NCBI GenBank assembly: GCA_900757025.1
Contig: CAAEMG010000037.1
Coordinates: 1 to 19,261, forward strand
Reading direction: 5' to 3'
Source of the DNA: Clostridia bacterium
Lineage (GTDB): Bacteria; Bacillota; Clostridia; Lachnospirales; Anaerotignaceae
DNA length: 19,261 nucleotides
Made by a program: the position numbers and the translations under genes
Shown: piece by piece, positions 6,640 through 14,121 of the stretch
Layout of the letters: every line of letters begins with the position of its first letter
Position numbering within the stretch: position 1 is the stretch's first letter
The notes under the pieces: generated by a model
Seen by the model: only the letters and a program-made list of their open reading frames with translations
Databases searched by the model: none
Told to the model about the DNA's origin: nothing

Positions 6640-7707
6640 ATGAAAAAAACTCAAATAGCATTGGCGTTGACACTTGCGGTTTCTATGGCGGCAACATTGG
6701 TTGGATGCGGCGCCGTAAAAAATAAGCCGAGCGCTGCGGCAGGTTCGGCTTCGGCGTCAACTGCTTCAACAGACGGCGGCAGCTCAAATGCGGAAATCAA
6801 AATCATTATGGGGCATGAAGGCAACGACGATTTATCGGACGGTATTTTTGCTTTAAAATTTAACGAGCTTATTGAAGAAAAAAGCGGCGGAAGAATTACG
6901 GTTGATTATAAGTCCAACGGAACATTGGGAGACGAGGATGAGCTTTTGCAGCAGGTAATGCAGGGCTCGATTCAGGCAACCTGTATATCCACAAGCACAT
7001 TCTCAAACTATACGGATGTTCTTGACGCGCTTCAGCTGCCGTTTTTGTATGATAACTATGAAATTGAAAGAACGGCTTTAAAGAGCGACGAAGCAAAGGC
7101 TATTTATGATGAAGCCGAATCCCTCGGAGTTAAAATTACAGACGTTGTTGAAATAGGCAGCCGTCAGTTTGCAAACAAAGTAAGACCCATTACATCCATG
7201 GCAGACCTTAAGGGATTGAAAATGAGAATTGTTCCTTCAACGCTTCTTAAAGACGTTGCGGCGGCAATCGGCATGACAAGCACTCCTGTTGCTTACAGCG
7301 AAATATATCAGAGCCTTCAGTCGGGCGTTATCGACGGAGAGGAAATAAACTTTATTTCAATAGTATCAAACAGCCATGACGAAGTTCTTAAATATGTTTC
7401 GACAATCAACTTCTATTCATTCCCGTCAGCTCTTACTTTTAACCTTGACTGGTATAACAAATTAAGCGACGAAGACAAGAAACTTATAGAAGAATGCTCG
7501 TCGGAGGCTATGGACTATGCAATGGACCAGACAGAGGAAATCGACAATCAGTCGCTTCAGACATGTATAGACAGAGGAGTTGAAATAAACAGCATAGAAG
7601 GCGACGCAAGACAGGAATTTATTGACGCATGCGACAGCATATATGAAGATTACACATCAAGAGACGAAAAAATCAAGGCATATGTTGATTATGTAAAAGG
7701 ACTTTAA
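6640..7707 (+). CDS. dctP: TRAP transporter substrate-binding lipoprotein, DctP family (TRAP 1)
   Basis: This extracytoplasmic receptor captures an organic acid and delivers it to the DctQM membrane complex. It has 355 aa, in the usual range. The N-terminus has a charged start, a hydrophobic core and the lipobox LVGC with Cys23, so the protein should be lipid-anchored as expected in a Gram-positive cell. A low-complexity Ala/Ser linker follows. The segment ADLKGLKMRIVPS carries the conserved Arg that in DctP proteins usually binds the substrate carboxylate, and QSLQSGVIDGEE is another family hallmark. The ribosome binding site GGGAGG stands just before the ATG. It is the first gene behind sigma-54 promoter P2, and dctQ follows after 16 bases. 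The substrate is unknown but likely a carboxylate. Confidence 0.95.
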   Translation: MKKTQIALALTLAVSMAATLVGCGAVKNKPSAAAGSASASTASTDGGSSNAEIKIIMGHEGNDDLSDGIFALKFNELIEEKSGGRITVDYKSNGTLGDEDELLQQVMQGSIQATCISTSTFSNYTDVLDALQLPFLYDNYEIERTALKSDEAKAIYDEAESLGVKITDVVEIGSRQFANKVRPITSMADLKGLKMRIVPSTLLKDVAAAIGMTSTPVAYSEIYQSLQSGVIDGEEINFISIVSNSHDEVLKYVSTINFYSFPSALTFNLDWYNKLSDEDKKLIEECSSEAMDYAMDQTEEIDNQSLQTCIDRGVEINSIEGDARQEFIDACDSIYEDYTSRDEKIKAYVDYVKGL

Positions 7708-7723
7708 TAGGCGGTGTATGTGA

Positions 7724-8224
7724 ATGGAGAGAATAGGAGACGGTCTTGAAAGGATAATAAAATGGATTTTAATAGTTTTAATGGCTGTCATGATTACCAC
7801 AACGATAATTGCGGTAATACAAAGATACATATTCGGAAGCTCATTCAGCTGGACTGAAGAGCTGGACAGCTACATATTGGTTTGGTGCTCATTTCTCGGC
7901 GTTGCGGTAAGTTACAGGCATATAGATTTGGTATTTTTGGATTTGTTTGTAAACATGCTTCCGAAAAGATTTAAAAACATACTGGCGTTTATTGTGCATT
8001 TGGTTTGTTTGGCGTTTATTGTATATATTTTTGTAACGTCATTGCAGTACGGTTTATCGCCTGCGTTGTACAACAGAAAATCCACTGCACTGGGATGCTC
8101 GATGTTTGTTCCTTTTGCAAGTATACCTCTCAGTATGTTTATGATGATACTGTTTAACTTTGAACTGATTCCGAAGCTTTTAAAAGCTTGCATGAATCGG
8201 GACGAACAGAAGGGAGAGTGCTGA
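7724..8224 (+). CDS. dctQ: TRAP transporter small permease, DctQ family (TRAP 1)
   Basis: This 166-aa membrane protein has four predicted transmembrane segments and forms the small subunit of the Na+-driven TRAP permease together with DctM. The motif FSWTEELDSYILVW is typical of DctQ, as is the following Gly-rich helix ending in VSYR. The ATG at 7724 has a GGCGGTG-like ribosome binding site upstream. The gene ends two bases before the dctM start, so the two are probably translationally coupled. Confidence 0.93.
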   Translation: MERIGDGLERIIKWILIVLMAVMITTTIIAVIQRYIFGSSFSWTEELDSYILVWCSFLGVAVSYRHIDLVFLDLFVNMLPKRFKNILAFIVHLVCLAFIVYIFVTSLQYGLSPALYNRKSTALGCSMFVPFASIPLSMFMMILFNFELIPKLLKACMNRDEQKGEC

Positions 8225-8226
8225 AA

Positions 8227-9513
8227 ATGGTATTTTTACCGGTAATAGTGTTTGTAATACTGGTAGTGGTTGGATGCCCGTTTGCTTTCATAATGGGGCT
8301 TACGGGCGTGGCGCATATGTTTTCCTTCGGATACGAAGGAGTTGCAAATATTCTTTCGCAGAAGATGTTTTACGGAATCAATACTTTCAGTTACACATGT
8401 ATAGCGTTTTTCGTATGCGCCGGACAGATAATGAACAAGGGCGGCGTAACGCAGTCAATAGTAGACGTTGCTCAGGAATTTATAGGCTTTAAAAGAGGCG
8501 GTCTTGCCTATGCGGTAATTATAGTGGGCATGGTGCTTGCGGCGATTCTCGGCTCGTCAAATGCGGTTGCCGTAATACTTTGCTCGGTTATGATACCCGC
8601 CATGGTATCCAGCGGATATGACAAAGAATTTGCGGGCTGTACAATAGTAAGCTCGGCAATATTGGGAGTTATTATTCCGCCAAGCATAGACTTTGTTATT
8701 TATTCCGTTCTTACGGGAATATCCGTAAAAAGAATGTTTGTTGCAGGAATTGTTCCCGGAATATTCTTAGGATTATGCTTCATGGTTGTTGTATTTTTTA
8801 CAACCAAGAAAAGAAAATATCCTAAATATCGCGAACACTTTTCGCCTAAAGACGCAATGCACGCTCTTGTAAAAGGCATACCGGCGCTTATGGTTCCTCT
8901 GATAATAGTGGGCGGCGTTATGGGCGGTTTCTTTACGGCTACGGAATCGGGGGCTGTTGCATGCCTTGCGGCAACAATACTCGGTTTTGTAAACAAGAAG
9001 CTTAAAATAAGCGATTTTAAAGAAATATTTGCCACAAGCGCAATAGTTACGGCGGGAATAATGCTTATTATTTCAATGGGAAATATAATCGCATGGTCTC
9101 TTGCTTATGATAATGTTCCCACAAGACTTGTAAACGGAATAATGTCAATAACAACAAACGGAAATCTTGTAATGCTTCTTATAATTGTGCTTCTTTTCTT
9201 TATAGGCTGCGTTATGGAAGCCTTTGCGGCAGAATTGATTTTGATTCCCGTTCTTGCGCCGTTGGGAGACGCAATGGGTTATGACCCTATACAGTTTGGT
9301 CTTGTTATCATAATAATGCTTACAATAGCGCTTGCCACACCGCCGGTGGGTATGCTGCTGTTTACCACATCAAAGGTTGCGGATATAGAGCTTGGTAAAT
9401 TAAACAAAGGAATATGGCCGTTTGTTTTGGCGGGCGTTATCGGAACTTTGATACTTGCCTATGTTCCCGAGATAACAACATTCCTTCCAAATTTTTTATA
9501 CGGACCTATGTAA
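8227..9513 (+). CDS. dctM: TRAP transporter large permease, DctM family (TRAP 1)
   Basis: This is the large membrane subunit that carries substrate and Na+ across the membrane. From the ATG at 8227 it has 428 aa, the normal length for DctM. I prefer this start because AGGGAG (8211-8216) stands properly ahead of it, whereas the frame could open earlier inside dctQ. Family features include GSSNAVAVILCSVMIPAM, the GVIIPPSIDF loop, a TESGAVA motif in the second half and a final TPPVGMLLF motif. It overlaps nothing and is followed after 15 bases by the DUF6282-like gene, which ties transport directly to catabolism. Confidence 0.95.
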   Translation: MVFLPVIVFVILVVVGCPFAFIMGLTGVAHMFSFGYEGVANILSQKMFYGINTFSYTCIAFFVCAGQIMNKGGVTQSIVDVAQEFIGFKRGGLAYAVIIVGMVLAAILGSSNAVAVILCSVMIPAMVSSGYDKEFAGCTIVSSAILGVIIPPSIDFVIYSVLTGISVKRMFVAGIVPGIFLGLCFMVVVFFTTKKRKYPKYREHFSPKDAMHALVKGIPALMVPLIIVGGVMGGFFTATESGAVACLAATILGFVNKKLKISDFKEIFATSAIVTAGIMLIISMGNIIAWSLAYDNVPTRLVNGIMSITTNGNLVMLLIIVLLFFIGCVMEAFAAELILIPVLAPLGDAMGYDPIQFGLVIIIMLTIALATPPVGMLLFTTSKVADIELGKLNKGIWPFVLAGVIGTLILAYVPEITTFLPNFLYGPM

Positions 9514-9528
9514 AAGGAGGAAATAAAA

Positions 9529-10422
9529 ATGAGTTTAGAAACTGTTGTACAGGGATTATGCGATTTGCATATACATGCAGGTCCGTCAATCTCAAAAAGA
9601 GCCGTAGACTCTTGGGAAGTTTATGAAGACGCAATTAAAGAGGGCTTCAGAGGTTTGGTAATTAAAGACCATTATTTTCCCACAATGATGAGTTCTCAAA
9701 TAGTTCAGAAACATCTCGGAGAAGACAAGCTTAAAATATTCGGCGAAATAATACTTAATAATGCACAGGGCGGAATAAACCTTAAAGCCGTTGACGCAGC
9801 CTGCGGTATGGGCGTGAAAATTGTCTGTATGCCTACGGTATCCGCAAAGCATCACCTTAAGCAGTATGAAGGGCGTACCTTTGTAGGCGGCGGAAAAGAA
9901 AGCGTTCCCGAAGAGCCCATATATTATCTGGACGAAAACGGAAAGCTTAAACCCGAGGTGGTTGCACTTATAGACTATCTTTCAAAAAAGCCCGAAGTAA
10001 TACTTGCAACAGGTCACGGCTCGCCGGAAGAAATAGACGCTCTTGTTGAAGAGGCAGTGGCAAAGGGAGTTAAAAGAATTTTGGTAAATCACCCGTTTTG
10101 CCTTATAGAGGCGTCTCTTGAGCAGATGATTAAGTGGGGAAAAATGGGCGCAATGATAGAGCTTAACGCCTGCGATATTGACCCCGTTTCAACTTTTGCG
10201 GACGGCGACCTTAATCTTGTCGGGGAAATTCTTAAAAATATTCCTGCCGAACAAATCGTTATAGATTCCGATTACGGTCAAAACGGAAACATAAAGCCTG
10301 TTGAAGGTTTGATTCACTTTACAAAATTCCTTGAGGAAAAGTATAACGTAAGCGAAGAAGATATACATAAAATGGGAGTTGTAAACCCCGGATGGCTTTT
10401 AGGTTTGAATGAAAAACAATAA
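9529..10422 (+). CDS. DUF6282-like metal-dependent hydrolase
   Basis: This 297-aa soluble protein appears to belong to the amidohydrolase-like or PHP-like TIM-barrel hydrolases, most likely the group annotated as DUF6282. The metal-binding signature DLHIHAGPS gives His14 and His16 near the N-terminus, followed by KDHYFP (His48). Further candidate ligands are in ATGHGS, VNHPF and DSDYGQ, the expected order for a (beta/alpha)8 metallohydrolase. There is no signal peptide, so it acts in the cytoplasm. AAAGGAGG precedes the ATG. Its place directly after dctM suggests that it acts early on the imported compound, perhaps opening a ring, amide or lactone. No reaction is established for this family that I can name, so the specific function is open. 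Confidence 0.8.
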   Translation: MSLETVVQGLCDLHIHAGPSISKRAVDSWEVYEDAIKEGFRGLVIKDHYFPTMMSSQIVQKHLGEDKLKIFGEIILNNAQGGINLKAVDAACGMGVKIVCMPTVSAKHHLKQYEGRTFVGGGKESVPEEPIYYLDENGKLKPEVVALIDYLSKKPEVILATGHGSPEEIDALVEEAVAKGVKRILVNHPFCLIEASLEQMIKWGKMGAMIELNACDIDPVSTFADGDLNLVGEILKNIPAEQIVIDSDYGQNGNIKPVEGLIHFTKFLEEKYNVSEEDIHKMGVVNPGWLLGLNEKQ

Positions 10423-10494
10423 GCGTTAAAAACTGTTTGAAAAAACAGATTAAATAATAAAAAATATATTACTGAATAAAGGAGAGAATGAATT

Positions 10495-11496
10495 ATGAAA
10501 TTATGCAGCTTTAACGTAGGAGAAATTAATCGTATCGGTGTTTTAATGCCTAATGGACAGGTGGCAGACTGCAACTATGCTTATGCGGCATATCTTGTAA
10601 ACAGAGGCGTAGCCAACCCTCAAAAGAGAGCGGACGTAATCGTTCCTTCGGAAATGATACCCATGATTGAATGCGGCGAGGACGGAAAAAACGAACTCAG
10701 ACTTGCAATGGCTTATATTGAAGCAAATCCCGACGTAACGGGTCCCTGCGGCGAGCAGATTCTTTACAACTGCGAAGACATCCACTTCCGCGCTCCCGTT
10801 CCAAACCCCGAAAAGATTTTCTCAATGGCTATTAACAACAAGTTTGAATTTGAGCGCTGCATTAAGCCCGAAGGTCCTGCGCACCCTCTTTACTTCAGCA
10901 AATACAATTCATGCCTTTGCGGCGCATATGACGACATCGAAATTCCCGACATCGGAATTGTGGGAACGGAAGTTGAAATGGTATTTGTTATCGGAAGGGG
11001 CGGCAAGAACGTACCTAAAGAAAAAGCAAACGACTATATCTACGGCTTCACATGCCACAACGATATAACAGCCTTTACACTTCGTATGAATCGTGAATGG
11101 CTTATATGCGTAAACGGTGAAGGAAAACAGGAAAAGGTTATGTATCCGGGCCGCTACAAATGCTTCGACACATTCGCGCCCATGGGACCTTGGCTTGTAA
11201 CTGTTGACGAGCTTCCTATCGAAACGGCGTTCAACCAAAGAATGGAAGCTTACCTTGACAACAAAAAGATGCAGGAAGGCTCAACAGACGAAATGCTTTT
11301 CAGAGTTGACTATATGATTCCTTACCTCAGCGCAGCACATACTTTAAAGCCCGGCGACCTTTGCTCATGCGGTACCGTAATTTCCTTCAACGAAAAAGAA
11401 TTTGATAATGCAGACCTTAGAAGCTATGACGGAAAGATTCTTGAGTCTTACATAGAACACATCGGAACAATGAAAAATCACATTAAAGCAATCTAA
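10495..11496 (+). CDS. Fumarylacetoacetate hydrolase (FAH) fold enzyme
   Basis: This 333-aa cytoplasmic protein belongs to the FAH family, whose members hydrolyse, hydrate, isomerise or decarboxylate keto acids using Mg2+ or Mn2+. An N-terminal extension of about 100 residues precedes the catalytic domain. The metal site is visible as E159 and E161 in GTEVEMVFVIGRG and D190 in YGFTCHNDITAF. FDTFAPMGPWLVT (224-236) and GDLCSCGTVISF are also typical. The usual GxNYxxHxxE segment reads MAINNKFEFER (111-121) and lacks the His and Glu that act as the dyad in FAH-type hydrolases, so hydrolysis of a C-C bond should not be assumed. An AAAGGAGAG ribosome binding site precedes the ATG. Neighbouring genes point to a 2- or 3-oxo-acid pathway intermediate. 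Confidence 0.88.
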   Translation: MKLCSFNVGEINRIGVLMPNGQVADCNYAYAAYLVNRGVANPQKRADVIVPSEMIPMIECGEDGKNELRLAMAYIEANPDVTGPCGEQILYNCEDIHFRAPVPNPEKIFSMAINNKFEFERCIKPEGPAHPLYFSKYNSCLCGAYDDIEIPDIGIVGTEVEMVFVIGRGGKNVPKEKANDYIYGFTCHNDITAFTLRMNREWLICVNGEGKQEKVMYPGRYKCFDTFAPMGPWLVTVDELPIETAFNQRMEAYLDNKKMQEGSTDEMLFRVDYMIPYLSAAHTLKPGDLCSCGTVISFNEKEFDNADLRSYDGKILESYIEHIGTMKNHIKAI

Positions 11497-11532
11497 AGCT
11501 GAAAATCGGTATGCTGCCATAATGATTAAATG

Positions 11533-11565
11533 TATTCTGCAAATCCTGTTCGGGTTTGCAGAATA
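11533..11565 (+). other. Long intercistronic hairpin between the FAH and thiolase genes
   Basis: A 14-bp stem (11533-11546 with 11552-11565, including one G-T wobble) closes a 5-nt loop, TGTTC. No T-run follows (the next bases are TCCCCC), so it is unlikely to be a strong intrinsic terminator. It may protect or process the mRNA, or mildly reduce read-through into the thiolase gene. The 138-base gap has no other feature apart from the thiolase ribosome binding site. Confidence 0.75.
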
Positions 11566-11634
11566 TCCCCCTATATTAAATCCCCTATAAAAAAGTTTGA
11601 GTGGCATAATTTGGTTATATAAGGAGAAAACGAA

Positions 11635-12813
11635 ATGAGAGAAGCTGTAATAGTATCTATGGCAAGAACTCCTGTCGGCAGAGTGGGAGGCGCATTAGCT
11701 TCTATATCTGCGGCGGATTTAGGCGCCGTTGCTATAAAAGAGGCGGTAAAAAGAGCACAGATAGACCCACATACAATAGATGATGTTGTATTTGGCAATA
11801 TTTTAAACAGCGATTGGCAAAATATTGCCCGCGCGTCGGCGCTTGCGGCAGGTTTGCCTATGGAAATACCCGCAATAAAAGTAGACCGTGAATGCGGCTC
11901 AGGGGCAAACGCAGTTGCTTTCGGCGCAATGGCAATACAATCGGGATTTTATGACGTAGTTGTTGCAGGCGGCGTTGAAAGTGATTCAACAAGACCGTGG
12001 ATAATGACAAAGCCAAAAAAGGCTTTTCAGGTTCCATGCCCCGATATGTTCTACGACCCGCCAAGCGTAACGGACGAAATAGGCGAATGCCCTATGGTTG
12101 ACACAGCCCAGAATGTAGGCGAAAAATTTAACATGACAAGACAGGAATGTGACGAATTTGCGCTTAGGTCCCATGAATTGGCGGAAGCGGCATGGAAAAG
12201 AGGATTTTTTGACGAAAGTGTAATTGAAATGGAAATTCCTCAAAGAAAAGGTGAGTCTCTTAAAGTTAAAAAAGACGAAACCATAAGACCGCAGACTACA
12301 ATGGAATCTCTTTCAAAATTAAGACCAGTTGCTTACAGGGGCGACCTTGTTACGGCAGGAAACAGCTCTCCTCTTTGCGACGGAGCGGCTGCCCTTGTTC
12401 TTATGGAAAAGAGTCTTGCCGAAAAGCTTGGTCTTAAACCCATAGGAAAAATAACGGGATATGCCGTTGCAGGCGTACATCCCCATTTTATGGGCATGGG
12501 TCCTATGGCTGCAACGCCTAAGGTGCTTCAAAAAACAGGAAAAACTTTAAAGGATATTGATATTATCGAAATTAACGAAGCCTTTGCGGCACAGGCTGTT
12601 CCATGCTGCCGTGAGCTTGGCTTTGATATGAATATTGTTAACGTAAACGGCGGAGCAATCGCCCTTGGACATCCTATGGGAGGCACAGGCGCAATACTTA
12701 CAATTAAGGCGCTTGACGAACTTCGTGACAGAGGCAAAAAAACAGGACTTGTTACAATGTGTATCGGCGGAGGTCAGGGTATTGCAATGCTTGTTGAAAA
12801 CTGCAGATTGTAA
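11635..12813 (+). CDS. Thiolase (acetyl-CoA acyltransferase family)
   Basis: This 392-aa thiolase cleaves a 3-oxoacyl-CoA with CoA into acetyl-CoA and a shorter acyl-CoA, or runs in reverse to condense two acyl-CoAs. All catalytic elements are present: nucleophile Cys87 in DRECGSGANA, NEAFAAQ (314-320), His346 in GGAIALGHPMGGTG, and Cys376 in CIGGGQG near the C-terminus. The length is normal. The residue before the nucleophile is Glu, where acetoacetyl-CoA thiolases usually have Val, which may indicate a non-standard acyl substrate. AAGGAG (11621-11626) precedes the ATG. It lies just ahead of a CoA-transferase gene (27-base gap), so the pair can activate and cleave a 3-oxo acid. Confidence 0.95.
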   Translation: MREAVIVSMARTPVGRVGGALASISAADLGAVAIKEAVKRAQIDPHTIDDVVFGNILNSDWQNIARASALAAGLPMEIPAIKVDRECGSGANAVAFGAMAIQSGFYDVVVAGGVESDSTRPWIMTKPKKAFQVPCPDMFYDPPSVTDEIGECPMVDTAQNVGEKFNMTRQECDEFALRSHELAEAAWKRGFFDESVIEMEIPQRKGESLKVKKDETIRPQTTMESLSKLRPVAYRGDLVTAGNSSPLCDGAAALVLMEKSLAEKLGLKPIGKITGYAVAGVHPHFMGMGPMAATPKVLQKTGKTLKDIDIIEINEAFAAQAVPCCRELGFDMNIVNVNGGAIALGHPMGGTGAILTIKALDELRDRGKKTGLVTMCIGGGQGIAMLVENCRL

Positions 12814-12840
12814 TATTTATTGATAGGAGAATTGATTTTT

Positions 12841-14022
12841 ATGAGACCGTTAGAAGGAGTTAAAATTATAGACCTCAGCCAGGCTTATGCAGGCCCTTTT
12901 GCAACGCAAAATCTTGCCGACCACGGTGCGGAGGTTATAAAAATCGAGCGCCCCGGAATGGGCGACCAGGTTCGTACATGGAAACCCATTAAAAACGGAG
13001 AAAGCGGATTTCATGTAATGTTAAACAGAAACAAAAAAGGCATGACCCTTGACCTTAAGCAGGAGGAAGGAAAGCAGATTTTACGCAAGCTGCTTAAAGA
13101 CGCAGACGTAATTGTAGAAAACTATAAGCTCGGCGTTATGGAGCGTTTGGGATTTTCTTATGAAGAAATGAAAAAAATAAATCCCGGAATAATTTATGCA
13201 AACGTCACAGGCTTTGGCATTAACGGTCCTCTTGCAAAACGTCCATGTTATGATATTGTTGCTCAGGCAATGGGCGGCATGATGGACGTTACAGGTCCCG
13301 CAGACGGAGACCCTACAAAAATAGGACCTGCCGTAGCGGACAGCTATACAGGAGCAATGCTTTGCATCGGTATACTTATGGCTCTTTACAAAAGAGAAAG
13401 AACAGGCGAAGGCTGCCATTTGGATGTGGCTATGGTAGACACAATGATGTCTGTATTAGACCATTTCCTTATCGACTATACAATAAACGGAGAAATTAAT
13501 TCGAGAAGCGGAAACAACGACCAAGCCATTGCGCCTTTCGATTCTTTCAAAGCGAAAGACGGTATGTGCGTTATCGCATGCGGCACAGACGCTATGTTTG
13601 AAAAGCTTTGCGGCCTAATAGGCAGAGAAGACTTGCCTAAAGACGAAAGATTTGCAACAAATGTAAACAGATGTATTTATTACGGCGCTCTTAAACCAGA
13701 ACTTGAAGCATGGACAAAGACCAAAACGGAAGCCGAACTTGAGGATATATTGGTAAATAACGGTATTCCTTTCGGAAACATCCAGAACATGGAACAGCTT
13801 GCAAATAATCCCCAGACAAAGGCAAGAAATATGCTTTGGGAGGTTGATCAGCCGGGAATGGGCAAGGTTGTTGTAACGGGAACGCCAATTAAAATATCTT
13901 ATGAAGAGGACAAGCTTATTAAGGCGGCGCCTACCCTTGGCGAGGACAATACGGAAATACTTAAATCCATAGGCTACAGCGACGAAGAAATAAGCGCTCT
14001 TACAGAGCAGGGTGTTATTTGA
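12841..14022 (+). CDS. Type III CoA-transferase, CaiB/BaiF family
   Basis: This enzyme moves CoA from a donor thioester to a free carboxylic acid without ATP. From the ATG at 12841 it has 393 aa. AGGAG (12825-12829) stands before that codon, while the frame opens upstream of it, so 12841 is chosen. The N-terminal RPLEGVKIIDLSQAYAGPF is a classic family signature. Asp167 in GPAVADSYTGA corresponds to the catalytic Asp that forms the acyl anhydride in formyl-CoA transferase and CaiB. LYKRERTGEGCHLDVAM is also conserved. It is the last gene of the run from sigma-54 promoter P2. No clear terminator follows, so transcription may continue into the next genes. Its likely job is activation of the pathway acid with acetyl-CoA or a product CoA as donor. 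Confidence 0.94.
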   Translation: MRPLEGVKIIDLSQAYAGPFATQNLADHGAEVIKIERPGMGDQVRTWKPIKNGESGFHVMLNRNKKGMTLDLKQEEGKQILRKLLKDADVIVENYKLGVMERLGFSYEEMKKINPGIIYANVTGFGINGPLAKRPCYDIVAQAMGGMMDVTGPADGDPTKIGPAVADSYTGAMLCIGILMALYKRERTGEGCHLDVAMVDTMMSVLDHFLIDYTINGEINSRSGNNDQAIAPFDSFKAKDGMCVIACGTDAMFEKLCGLIGREDLPKDERFATNVNRCIYYGALKPELEAWTKTKTEAELEDILVNNGIPFGNIQNMEQLANNPQTKARNMLWEVDQPGMGKVVVTGTPIKISYEEDKLIKAAPTLGEDNTEILKSIGYSDEEISALTEQGVI

Positions 14023-14072
14023 TATACATATCATGTAAAATTTATTAAATTTCAGAAGTTGTCAACATGAGA

Positions 14073-14101
14073 TTGATACAGAAACACAATTTTGTTAATA
14101 T
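14073..14101 (+). promoter_or_regulatory. Sigma-A promoter of the amidohydrolase-TRAP 2 operon
   Basis: TTGATA (14073-14078) and TAATAT (14096-14101) are separated by 17 bases. The predicted start near 14108 lies after the upstream in-frame codons, so the protein must begin at the ATG at 14122, which has GGGGTGA ahead of it. Confidence 0.7.
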
Positions 14102-14121
14102 TTATTGTATGGGGTGAAGAA

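Noticed and set aside
10433..10448. Small hairpin CTGTTT/AAACAG between the DUF6282-like and FAH genes
   Set aside because: The six-base AT-rich stem has no T-run and is too weak to call a terminator or regulator. The 72-base gap is otherwise plain.
11612..11627. TGGCATAATTTGGTTA before the thiolase gene as a third sigma-54 promoter
   Set aside because: The -24 half is good but the -12 half reads GGTTA instead of TTGCW, so the essential GC is missing.
14023..14072. AAATTTATTAAATTT-type symmetry after the CoA-transferase gene as a terminator
   Set aside because: The pairing is all A-T, with no GC stem and no useful T-run, so termination there is not supported.
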